A stretch of DNA of 43,043 nucleotides from Polaromonas sp. (lineage in GTDB: Bacteria; Pseudomonadota; Gammaproteobacteria; Burkholderiales; Burkholderiaceae). Positions 8,985-15,996 of this stretch are shown here, piece by piece. The stretch is from contig PNMH01000028.1 of the NCBI GenBank assembly GCA_013823505.1, positions 1-43,043 on the forward strand. Reading direction: 5' to 3'. The stretch's first letter is position 1; each line of letters opens with the position of its first letter. A program made the translations under genes and the position numbers. The notes under the pieces were generated by a model. That model was not told the origin of the DNA. It made no database searches and saw nothing but the letters and a program-made list of their open reading frames with translations.

Positions 8985-9848
8985 TCAGAGCCGCTTGAAC
9001 ATGGTCACGTGCGGGATGCCGGCCTCCTCGAACGGCTCGCCTAGCACCGAGTACCCCAACCGCGCATAAAAGCCCTCGGCGCTGCGCTGTGCGTGGAGCA
9101 CCACCTCGGCATCGCCCCGCTCTCGGGCCGCTTCCATCAAGGCCTGCAACACATCGCGCCCCAGGCGCCCGCCGCGCACGGTGCGGTCCACGGCCATGCG
9201 CCCCACCTTGGAACTGCCGGGCTCGTACGGCAGCAGCCGGCCCGTGGCCAGCGCGCGGCCCAGGCGGTTGTAGGCCACGGCGTGCACGGCGGTGGCATCG
9301 GCCGCGTCCCACTCCAGCTCTTTCGGGATCTTTTGCTCTTCGACGAACACCGCCGTGCGCAGCCGCTGGGCATCGGCACCCAGCTCGCTCCAGGGGCCCA
9401 CGCGCACCTCGGTCATGGCTTCGCCCGCCTCGTAGCCGGTGAGGATGTCGCGCAGCGCCGGCGGCACCGGGCGTGAGGTCTGCGTGAGCGGATCGGCAAA
9501 CACGTAGACGATCTCGCTGCTGATCAGGTGTTCATCGCCCCGGAATATGGCGCCGCTGAAGGTGATGGACGAGGTGCCGATGCGGCTGCACTTCATGGCC
9601 ACCTCGATCTGGTCGTCGGCCCGCGCCGAGGCGTGGAACTCCACCGTGGCCTTTACCACGTAGAGGTCGCCTTCAAGCTGGTGCATGGTTTCTTGATACG
9701 GCAGACCCAACGCGCGCCAGTAGTCGGTGATGGCGGTGTCGAAGTACATCAGGTAGTGCGCATTGAAGACGATCTTCTGCATGTCCACCTCGGCCCAGCG
9801 CACGCGCAGGCGGTGGAAGAAGCGGAAGTCGGTGCGTTTCAAGCTCAT
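8985..9848 (-). CDS. YbgC/FadM-like acyl-CoA thioesterase fused to a GNAT acetyltransferase
   Basis: A 287-aa two-domain protein. Residues about 6-145 are a hot-dog thioesterase: RVRWAEVDMQKIVFNAHYLM with the conserved aspartate, then YVVKATVEFHASARADDQIEV. Residues about 150-287 are a GNAT domain: LRTAVFVEEQKIPKELEWD, ALATGRLLP, VGRMAVDRTVRGGRLGRDVL, and the C-terminal FYARLGYSVLGEPFEEAGIPH typical of the ElaA/YjcF group. The thioesterase half hydrolyses acyl-CoA; the acceptor of the GNAT half is unknown. Its ATG lies one base after the esterase stop, so the two are translationally coupled. The ORF is unbroken across the junction, so this is a genuine fusion. Confidence 0.9.
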   Translation of the reverse strand: MSLKRTDFRFFHRLRVRWAEVDMQKIVFNAHYLMYFDTAITDYWRALGLPYQETMHQLEGDLYVVKATVEFHASARADDQIEVAMKCSRIGTSSITFSGAIFRGDEHLISSEIVYVFADPLTQTSRPVPPALRDILTGYEAGEAMTEVRVGPWSELGADAQRLRTAVFVEEQKIPKELEWDAADATAVHAVAYNRLGRALATGRLLPYEPGSSKVGRMAVDRTVRGGRLGRDVLQALMEAARERGDAEVVLHAQRSAEGFYARLGYSVLGEPFEEAGIPHVTMFKRL

Positions 9849-9849
9849 G

Positions 9850-10833
9850 TCATGTTTCCTGGAAGGCTTGGCGCAGCGCCCGTGCTGCGTCGTTGTGGGC
9901 GGTCAGCGCCTGAGGAATGGCCCGACCGAAGTTGATGAAGCCGTGCACCACGCCGGCGTAGATCTCGATGTCGACCGGCACTCCGGCGTGCCGAAGCCGG
10001 TCGGCGTACATCACGCCCTCGTCGACCAGTGGATCGCACTCGGCCAGACCGATCCAGGCAGGCGCCACGTCATCAAGCTCGCGCACGTGACCGTGTTCGT
10101 CCACGCCGTCGAGGGGCGCAAACCGCCAGTCGTCCCGGTCGGCCGCGCTGCGCAGGTAGTGGCCAAAAAAGTAGCTGATGTGGGGCTCTTCCAGCAAAAA
10201 GCCTTCGCCAAACGTTTTGTGCGAGGCCGTGTCCTGGTGGCCCACGCAGCCGGGGTAGAAAAGCAACTGCAGCGCCAGCGGGACCCCCGCATCTCGCGCT
10301 GCAATGGCGGTCACGGCGGCCAGCGTGCCACCGGCGCTGTCGCCGCCCACCGCGATGCGGTTGGCGTCCAGCCCCAGCGCGCCACACTGGGCGCGCAGGC
10401 CCAGCAGGCTGTCCCAGGCGTCGTGCACGGCGGTGGGAAACTTCCATTCGGGTGCCAGCCGGTAGTCCACCGACACCACGGCGCAATGGGCCAGGTGAGC
10501 CAGGTGCCTGCACAGCGCGGCGTGGGTGGCCACGCTGCCCACCGTGAAACCGCCGCCGTGAAAGTACAGCAGCACCGGCAGGGCCGCATCGCTGGCCGGG
10601 GCAAACAACTGCGCGCGCAGTTCGGTGCCGTCGCGCGCGGTGAAGCGCAAGTCTTCCACCCGGGCCAGTTTGTGCGACGGGATTTCCAGCACACCAGCGC
10701 CAGCCTCGTAGGCCAGCTTGGCCTGCGCCGGCGTGAGCGCATGCAGCGGCACGTGCCCGGCGCGCGCGATGCGCTCCAGCACATGGCGCATGGCCGGCGT
10801 GAGCAGCGAGCGGGGATCGGGATGGTGAGACAT
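9850..10833 (-). CDS. Alpha/beta hydrolase, HSL/bacterial GDSAG-type esterase
   Basis: A 327-aa carboxylesterase of the hormone-sensitive-lipase group. It has the oxyanion motif FHGGG (residues 91-95, in LLYFHGGGFTVGS), the nucleophile elbow GGDSAGG (Ser at about 166), the acid in ECDPLVDEG and the histidine in VVHGFINF. Cytosolic; such enzymes hydrolyse short-chain esters, but the natural substrate is unknown. It is the first gene of a two-gene minus-strand unit with the thioesterase-GNAT fusion and is divergent from the alcohol dehydrogenase. Confidence 0.94.
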   Translation of the reverse strand: MSHHPDPRSLLTPAMRHVLERIARAGHVPLHALTPAQAKLAYEAGAGVLEIPSHKLARVEDLRFTARDGTELRAQLFAPASDAALPVLLYFHGGGFTVGSVATHAALCRHLAHLAHCAVVSVDYRLAPEWKFPTAVHDAWDSLLGLRAQCGALGLDANRIAVGGDSAGGTLAAVTAIAARDAGVPLALQLLFYPGCVGHQDTASHKTFGEGFLLEEPHISYFFGHYLRSAADRDDWRFAPLDGVDEHGHVRELDDVAPAWIGLAECDPLVDEGVMYADRLRHAGVPVDIEIYAGVVHGFINFGRAIPQALTAHNDAARALRQAFQET

Positions 10834-10974
10834 GGGTTGTCATTGTGGCGGGCGGGCAAAGGCGTTGTCACAGGCCCTGTCTTTTGGGTGACGGACTGCG
10901 GGTTGACGCCGTAGGCGGATGGCAGCGCCCGCCGTACATTGGTCGGCACCACAAGAACCGCACCGGAGACCGCC

Positions 10975-12111
10975 TTGGCCCAGATCCTCTACATCACCAA
11001 CATCCTGATCGACTTCGGCGTGCTCTCGCAATTGCAGGCCGAGTGCGAGCGCGTGGGCATTCGCCGCCCGCTCATCGTCACGGACGCCGGCGTGAAGGCC
11101 GCCGGCTTGCTGAACAAGGCCACGGCCGCCCTGCCCGGCTTGCAACCCGCGGTGTTCGACCAGACGCCGTCCAACCCGACCGAAGCCGCGGTGCGCGCGG
11201 CCGTGGCGGTGTACCAGTCGCAGGGCTGCGACGGTCTCATCGCACTGGGCGGTGGCAGCGCCATTGACTGCGCCAAGGGCGTGGCGATTGCCTGCACGCA
11301 CGAAGGTCCGCTGAAAACCTACGCCACCATCGAAGGCGGTTCATTGAAGATCACCGACCGCGTGCCACCGCTCATTGCCGTGCCGACCACGGCGGGCACC
11401 GGCAGTGAGGTGGCGCGCGGCGCCATCGTGATCGTGGACGATGGCCGCAAGCTCGGGTTCCACAGCTGGCACCTGGTGCCCAAGACCGCCCTGCTCGACC
11501 CCGAACTCACCCTGGGACTGCCCCCCATGTTGACCGCCGCCACCGGCATGGACGCCATCGCCCACTGCATGGAAACCTTCATGGCACCGCCCTTCAACCC
11601 ACCGGCCGACGGCATTGGCCTGGATGGTCTGGCGCGCGGCTGGGCTCACATCGAACGCGCCACCAAACACGGCCAGGACCGCGACGCGCGGCTGAACATG
11701 ATGAGCGCCAGCATGCAGGGCGCGATGGCGTTCCAAAAAGGGCTGGGCTGCGTGCATTCGCTCAGCCACAGCCTGGGCGGTGTCAACCCGCGCCTGCACC
11801 ACGGCACGCTCAACGCGGTGTTCCTGCCAGCCGTGATCCGCTTCAACGCCGAAGCCGAGTCGATGAAGAAGGACAACCGCTTGCAACGCATGGCGCACGC
11901 CATGGGCCTGAGCAGCGGGAGCGATGTGGCCGAGGCCGTTACCGACATGAACACCCGCCTGGGTCTGCCCACGGGCCTGGGCGCCATGGGCGTCACACCT
12001 GAGCTGTTCGTCAAGGTCATCGAGGGTGCGATGGCCGACCATTGCCACAAGACCAATCCTCGCCTGGCCACCGCCGAGGACTACCGGGCCATGCTGCACG
12101 CAGCCCTGTAA
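10975..12111 (+). CDS. Iron-containing (group III) alcohol dehydrogenase
   Basis: A 378-aa NAD(P)-dependent dehydrogenase of the Fe-ADH family. Visible are the nucleotide-binding GLIALGGGSAIDCAKGVA, the family signature TTAGTGSEVARGAIV, and the metal-site histidines in GMDAIAHCMETF, HSLSHSLGG and LHHGTLNAV. The TTG at 10975 follows GGAGA with good spacing and gives the usual N-terminus; a TTG at 10939 would add 12 residues. The alcohol substrate is not deducible. It is divergent from the esterase, and its transcript is closed by the hairpins at 12154-12241. Confidence 0.92.
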   Translation: MAQILYITNILIDFGVLSQLQAECERVGIRRPLIVTDAGVKAAGLLNKATAALPGLQPAVFDQTPSNPTEAAVRAAVAVYQSQGCDGLIALGGGSAIDCAKGVAIACTHEGPLKTYATIEGGSLKITDRVPPLIAVPTTAGTGSEVARGAIVIVDDGRKLGFHSWHLVPKTALLDPELTLGLPPMLTAATGMDAIAHCMETFMAPPFNPPADGIGLDGLARGWAHIERATKHGQDRDARLNMMSASMQGAMAFQKGLGCVHSLSHSLGGVNPRLHHGTLNAVFLPAVIRFNAEAESMKKDNRLQRMAHAMGLSSGSDVAEAVTDMNTRLGLPTGLGAMGVTPELFVKVIEGAMADHCHKTNPRLATAEDYRAMLHAAL

Positions 12112-12153
12112 GACCGGGTTCAGGCCCACCCTCTGAAAGACCGCTGGACACGT

Positions 12154-12179
12154 GGTCGCGACAGCGCGCTGTCGCGACC
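12154..12179. repeat. 26-bp perfect palindrome downstream of the alcohol dehydrogenase
   Basis: Arms GGTCGCGACAG (12154-12164) and CTGTCGCGACC (12169-12179) flank CGCG, making the whole 26 bp self-complementary without a mismatch. It begins 42 bp after the dehydrogenase stop, is followed by CTTTCGCG, and lies just before a second hairpin. It may be the first arm of a tandem terminator or a protein-binding site; the lack of a loop-forming non-complementary centre and of a proper T run makes a DNA-binding role possible. Confidence 0.75.
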
Positions 12180-12214
12180 CTTTCGCGCGTCTGTCACTGG
12201 CCAAAAAGCGCCTT

Positions 12215-12241
12215 GAAAACACCCCTTTTGGGGGCGTTTTC
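12215..12241 (+). terminator. Intrinsic terminator after the alcohol dehydrogenase
   Basis: The stem GAAAAC-x-CCCC pairs with GGGG-x-GTTTTC with one A/C mismatch (12221/12235) and a loop of five bases (12226-12230). The right arm ends in GTTTTC, giving the short U tract. The symmetric A/T ends mean it could act on both strands. It separates the dehydrogenase from the downstream LuxR/GH19 cassette. Confidence 0.65.
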
Positions 12242-12252
12242 CGAGTCATCGA

Positions 12253-12271
12253 TTCATGAGCGTTTCATGAG
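12253..12271. promoter_or_regulatory. Direct repeat TTCATGAG spaced by 11 bp
   Basis: TTCATGAG occurs at 12253-12260 and 12264-12271, start to start 11 bp, that is one helical turn. Each contains the palindrome TCATGA. The pair lies 149 bp upstream of the LuxR-type gene and is the only obvious repeated element in the leader of this cassette. A tandem binding site on one face of the DNA is inferred. Confidence 0.45.
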
Positions 12272-12419
12272 TGGTTCGTCAATCCTCCAACGGGTGATTG
12301 CCGCAGACTGCCCTCACTGAATTCGATGCACCCACGCATGAAAACAGCTCCGCGCCGAGCGGGACTGCGCAGTGGTTGCGTCCGATCCAGGCCCAGACAA
12401 CCTCCAACCAGGGTCGACC

Positions 12420-12677
12420 ATGACATTCGCTGCTCTTTTGAACACCACCGACACCACCTTGACCGCCCGGGAAACCGAGATCCTCGACTTCATCGCGCGT
12501 GGATTCACCTCCAAACAGATCGCCCGTCAACTCAACATCAGCCCCTACACCGTGAACACGCACCGCGACAACCTGCGTCGCAAGCTGGGCGCACACAACG
12601 GTGCCCAGCTGGCATCGTGCCGGGCCACGCTGCACGGCGGTGACGCAGCGCGTTCGGCCATGGCCGGCAAGTACTGA
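12420..12677 (+). CDS. Stand-alone LuxR-type HTH regulator
   Basis: An 85-aa protein that is almost entirely a LuxR/FixJ DNA-binding domain: TLTARETEILDFIARGFTSK, QIARQLNISPYTVNTHRDNL, RRKLGAHNGAQL (residues about 14-65). There is no receiver or autoinducer domain. The ATG at 12420 was chosen since the in-frame extension to 12372 is not needed for the domain and no better ribosome site supports it. It stands 36 bp upstream of the unrecognised 379-aa gene, so a role as local regulator of the cassette is a reasonable inference; small GerE-like proteins of this type occur in many proteobacteria. Confidence 0.85.
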   Translation: MTFAALLNTTDTTLTARETEILDFIARGFTSKQIARQLNISPYTVNTHRDNLRRKLGAHNGAQLASCRATLHGGDAARSAMAGKY

Positions 12678-12713
12678 ACCCCACCCCTCATCCCACGTCC
12701 TTCAGGAGACCTC

Positions 12714-13853
12714 ATGTCGACCACCATTCCCTACTCGCCGTCCCTGGTGCTGGGCAGCATCGTTGAACCCGCAGCCATGGAAAACCTGCTGGCCATCTCG
12801 GCGGCACAAACCCCGATCGACGCGGCGCAGGAAACGCTCAATTCATTCATCTCCATGAAGCGCAGCCTGGAGATGACGGTGCAAGAACTCATCAACATGG
12901 GCCTGGACCCCAAGGACCTGGTGAAGAAGGTCCAGGAAGTGGGCACCGATGTGGACAAGGCGGCCACGGCCTACGCCACGGTCCGGCTCGAGCAGGAACT
13001 CAAGCTGCAACCCTTGCGCGCCAAGATGCAGATCGTCAACGCCAGCGTCGAGAGCCCGATCGACTACAACCGCACCCAGATCAAGGCCCTGCCACTGGCG
13101 GCCGACTCGCTGAAGATGGACGCCCAGTTCTTCACCTTCGACGACAACGCCGAGAACGACAGCGACACGCTCTCCAACATCAAGTCGTACGTGAGTGCGG
13201 CCACCTCGTTTCTGGGCCAGGGCGTTTCATTCGACATGGCCAAGACCGCCGTGAACCAGGTCGAGAAACAGCGCCAGATGCACAAGATCTCCGGCACCCT
13301 GGTGCTCACCGCCACCTGCACCCACAAGGAGGCTCAGGTGCTCACGCCCTTCTACCTTGATGTGGACAAGGCGATTCGGGTGTGGAACCAGCTGTTCCCG
13401 GGTGCGAAGGACAAGATCCGCATGGACGAAACCACCCTGCGGCAGATCGCCGAGACCGAAGGCTCCACCACCGAGAAGTCGTTCAACATCATCTCGGGCG
13501 CCTCGCTGGGATCGAGCTTTGTGGGCATGGTGCATGTGCTCAACACCGAAGACACCACGACCAGCCAGGACGACGAGTCGCGGGCCAAGGACATGAAGGC
13601 CACGCTGTCGCTGGGCTCGGCGATTGCCTCGCTCAAGGGCGGTTTCGGCGTCGACAACTCCCTGATGACGGCGTTCGACAACTACGTGGACGCGGCCCGC
13701 AAAGGGGGCATTGGCGTGCCGATCAACTACTACCTCAAACCCATCACGCGCACCCAGCTTGCGCAGATGTGGATGAGCAAGTACTACCCCGACAAATTCC
13801 TCGCGATCCAAGGTGATGACAGCGCCGCGGCCGCCAACGCCCCGCAGCAGTAA
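12714..13853 (+). CDS. Conserved-looking cytosolic protein of unknown function (379 aa)
   Basis: I do not recognise this protein. It has no signal peptide. Residues 1-30 are hydrophobic/Pro-rich (PYSPSLVLGSIVEPAAMENL), residues about 31-115 are heptad-like helices rich in E, K, L and Q, and an acidic segment follows (TFDDNAENDSDTLSN). The second half is strand-like, with KISGTLVLTATCTHKEAQVL, FNIISGASLGSSFVGMVHVL and, near the end, GGIGVPINYYLKPITRTQL. Glycine-rich amphipathic strands after a helical region could suit a pore-forming or scaffold protein, but that is speculation. A strong ribosome site (AGGAGA) precedes the ATG. The GH19 frame begins in phase only 12 bases after its TAA. Confidence 0.9.
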   Translation: MSTTIPYSPSLVLGSIVEPAAMENLLAISAAQTPIDAAQETLNSFISMKRSLEMTVQELINMGLDPKDLVKKVQEVGTDVDKAATAYATVRLEQELKLQPLRAKMQIVNASVESPIDYNRTQIKALPLAADSLKMDAQFFTFDDNAENDSDTLSNIKSYVSAATSFLGQGVSFDMAKTAVNQVEKQRQMHKISGTLVLTATCTHKEAQVLTPFYLDVDKAIRVWNQLFPGAKDKIRMDETTLRQIAETEGSTTEKSFNIISGASLGSSFVGMVHVLNTEDTTTSQDDESRAKDMKATLSLGSAIASLKGGFGVDNSLMTAFDNYVDAARKGGIGVPINYYLKPITRTQLAQMWMSKYYPDKFLAIQGDDSAAAANAPQQ

Positions 13854-13865
13854 GGGAGAGGCCAC

Positions 13866-14513
13866 AGGAACGCCGACGACCTCGCCGCCCTCACCGGGCG
13901 CCCCGCTGACGACGTCGCCACCTGGCTGCAACCCATTGCAGCGGCGCTGACCGAGTTCGAGATCAACACGCCCGCCCGCGAGGCGGCTTTTCTGGCGCAG
14001 ATCGTCCACGAGTCCGATGGACTTTGCGCGACGGAAGAGAACCTCAACTACAGTGCCCGGCGCCTGCCCGAGGTGTGGCCCAGGCACTTCTACCTGCCGC
14101 CTGATGCCGCCGACGGCCGCCTCGATGCCAGCCAGTTTGAACACCACCCCGAAGCCCTGGCCAATGTGGTCTACGCCAACCGCCTGGGCAACGGGCCCGA
14201 GAGCAGCGGCGATGGCTGGCGCTACCGCGGTCGAGGCCTGATCCAGCTGACCGGGCGGCGCCTCTACGCCGAGGCCGGCGAGGCTTTGCAACTGGACCTG
14301 GTCAACCAGCCCGACGCATTGCTGCAGCCCGCCGCCGCGGCTCGTGTGGCCGGCTGGTACTGGCAACACATCAACGGCAATGCGCTGGCCGATCCCGCCA
14401 CGCCGCAATCCTTCGAGCGCCTGACGGTGGCCATCAACGGTGCGCTGACCGGCGAAGCGCATCGCGAGCAGCTGTGGAAGCGGGCGCAGTCGCTGCTCAA
14501 TGCCCAGGCCTGA
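13866..14513 (+). CDS. GH19 lysozyme/chitinase-like enzyme with apparent start-codon loss
   Basis: The frame from 13866 encodes 215 residues of a GH19 domain. Seen are NADDLAALTG, then FLAQIVHESDGLCATEEN (HES glutamate, codon 14010) and LNYSARRLPEVWPRHF, followed by the hallmark YRGRGLIQLTGRRLY and the C-terminal VAGWYW...FERLTVAINGALTG. GH19 enzymes cleave chitin or peptidoglycan; phage and bacterial forms of this size are usually lysozymes. No ATG, GTG or TTG exists in frame before GTG 14073, which would delete both catalytic-region motifs. GGGAGAG lies at the right distance before AGG 13866, where ATG would be expected, so this looks like an ATG-to-AGG change or a base error. No signal peptide. 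It overlaps the next gene by 14 bp. Confidence 0.8.
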   Translation, partial: RNADDLAALTGRPADDVATWLQPIAAALTEFEINTPAREAAFLAQIVHESDGLCATEENLNYSARRLPEVWPRHFYLPPDAADGRLDASQFEHHPEALANVVYANRLGNGPESSGDGWRYRGRGLIQLTGRRLYAEAGEALQLDLVNQPDALLQPAAAARVAGWYWQHINGNALADPATPQSFERLTVAINGALTGEAHREQLWKRAQSLLNAQA

Positions 14514-15660
14514 GCGCGCGGGCGATCGGGGTGCATCCGTGAGCTGCGGCCGGCTCCGGTGGTTTGTTGCGATGCTGGGTCTCCTGCCCTGTCTGATCTG
14601 GGCCCAGGTGCCCACCGCACCGGCGGCGCCCCGTGTGAGTGCGCTCACCGGCGAGCTGGAGCTCGGCCGCATCATCGAAGTCCAGGTCGACCACCTCGCC
14701 GACTGGAACCAGGCCATCGGCGGACCTGCGGCGACCCGAACCGGTCCAACGCCGGTGCACCCCGCCTGGCAGTTGGTGCCCTACCTCGATGGGCGCGCCC
14801 TCAGCGGCGTGACCCCGCTGGCCGTGGACCTGGGCCAGGGCCGGCTGCAGTTTCACCTGCGCATCAATGCGACCAACCGCGACACCTGGACCCACCTGCT
14901 CAGCCCGCTCGCGTTCCAGCGCGCGGTGAGCTTCACCGTGGGCCTTGAACAGGTCGATCCGTTCGCCACCGACTTCACGCTCGCCAGCCAGCGGGCGCAA
15001 CTGGTCGTGATCAACTGGCGATGGTGGCTGGCCGCCGTGGTGATCGTGGCCACGCTGAGCGTGGCGTTTTGCGGCCTGGCGATGCACACCACGCTGCTGA
15101 TGGAACGCTACAAGACCCCGTCTGGCGCGCTGGCTCACCGGTTCAGCCTGGCCAAGGTGCAGCTCGCCCTGTGGTTCTTTGTGATCTTCAGCGCCTTTCT
15201 CGTGATCTGGCTCGTCACCGCCAATGTCGACACCCTGAACAGCTCCATCCTCTCCACGCTGAGCATCAGCGCCGGCACCGCACTGGGAGACACCTTCGTC
15301 AAGGCCTCGGGTCCCACCACCGCCACGGGGGTGGTTCGGGGTGACAACGCGGACGCCTTTCTTGCCCCCAGCTGGACAGCCAGGCGCTTTGTGCGTGAAC
15401 TGCTCTCCGACGATGAAGGCTGCTCCATCGCCCGCTTCCAGATGCTGGCCTGGACCGTTGCACTGGTGATCGTCTTCCTGGTCGATGTCTTCGACGACCT
15501 GCAAATGCCCGTGTTTGGTCCCGAGCTCCTTTATCTGCTCGGATTGAGCACGGGCACCTACGTGGCCCACCGGGTACCCGAGATGCAGCGCGATCGGCAG
15601 CGCAGCGTGGCCGCGGGTCAAGGTCCCAGTGCTGCAGCCCTGCCCACCCAATCCCCGTGA
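14500..15660 (+). CDS. Membrane protein with exported N-domain and a duplicated two-part membrane module
   Basis: A 386-aa protein with a signal peptide (RLRWFVAMLGLLPCLIWA, residues 18-35), a periplasmic domain (about 36-172), a membrane helix (about 175-196), then two copies of a 45-residue module: residues 216-260 (SLAKVQLALWFF...SISAGT) and 309-353 (SIARFQMLAWTV...GLSTGT). They align without gaps, sharing S, A, Q, W, FLV, L, L and S-x-GT. A soluble stretch containing RFVRELLSDDEGC links them. I recall similar S-L-A-R-x-Q-x-x-W modules in hypothetical membrane proteins of other bacteria, function unknown. The start is uncertain: ATG 14500 has no clear ribosome site; GTG 14539 has GGGG upstream and a better signal peptide. 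Confidence 0.85.
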   Translation: MPRPERAGDRGASVSCGRLRWFVAMLGLLPCLIWAQVPTAPAAPRVSALTGELELGRIIEVQVDHLADWNQAIGGPAATRTGPTPVHPAWQLVPYLDGRALSGVTPLAVDLGQGRLQFHLRINATNRDTWTHLLSPLAFQRAVSFTVGLEQVDPFATDFTLASQRAQLVVINWRWWLAAVVIVATLSVAFCGLAMHTTLLMERYKTPSGALAHRFSLAKVQLALWFFVIFSAFLVIWLVTANVDTLNSSILSTLSISAGTALGDTFVKASGPTTATGVVRGDNADAFLAPSWTARRFVRELLSDDEGCSIARFQMLAWTVALVIVFLVDVFDDLQMPVFGPELLYLLGLSTGTYVAHRVPEMQRDRQRSVAAGQGPSAAALPTQSP

Positions 15661-15996
15661 ACGGGTGTTTTCAGGGGCTCGAATGCCCGTATCTGCAACT
15701 GCCCATTGTTTCAACCTCTTGACAGCCGTTACCAGCCAGCACCTTGATGGCGGTGCCCTAGGTCGACGAACCTATGGTCAATTAGCACTTAACAACCTAT
15801 AAATAACTTCGCATGACGCCTTTTTAGTTCTTACAAACTACTAAATTGCTTACATTTTGTCGATGCGAGCTGAGCACAGGTGGTCGCCTCCCGCTGCTCA
15901 GCCGAGGCGCTTGCGTGGTGGGCTGCCAGGCAACGGGCCTGCACAAGAGCTCGGAGCGTTGGGACAGGACCGGCGAATCGTCCACAAGGAACCAAG
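15661..15996. other. 336-bp leader region of the winged-helix regulator
   Basis: No gene is supported here. The segment 15720-15860 is clearly AT-richer than the genes around it. A weak four-pair hairpin over the preceding stop codon followed by TTTT (15654-15671) may be a poor terminator of the membrane-protein gene. A promoter candidate is listed separately. The last 130 bases are GC-rich and form an untranslated leader up to the AAGGA ribosome site at 15986-15990. An in-frame extension of the regulator to 15880 exists but has atypical composition. Confidence 0.6.
15775..15803 (+). promoter_or_regulatory. Candidate sigma-70 promoter for the winged-helix regulator
   Basis: TGGTCA (15775-15780, 4 of 6 to TTGACA), a 17-base spacer and TATAAA (15798-15803, 5 of 6 to TATAAT) lie in the AT-rich part of the intergenic region. 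Transcription would start near 15810, leaving a leader of about 185 nt. A separate perfect TTGACA at 15719-15724 has no matching -10. Confidence 0.45.

Noticed and set aside
13227..14717. 496-residue minus-strand frame across the 379-aa and GH19 genes
   Set aside because: Shadow of two plus-strand genes; composition (Gly/Arg/Val/His) is typical of antisense frames and no ribosome site or motif supports it.
12420..15660. Reading the GH19 cassette as a prophage lysis remnant
   Set aside because: No integrase, structural genes, attachment repeats or tRNA target nearby; base composition is like the neighbours. Not excluded, but not supported.
15719..15747. TTGACA at 15719 as the regulator's promoter
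   Set aside because: No -10-like hexamer at 16-18 bp; the TATAAA at 15798 with TGGTCA is the better pair.
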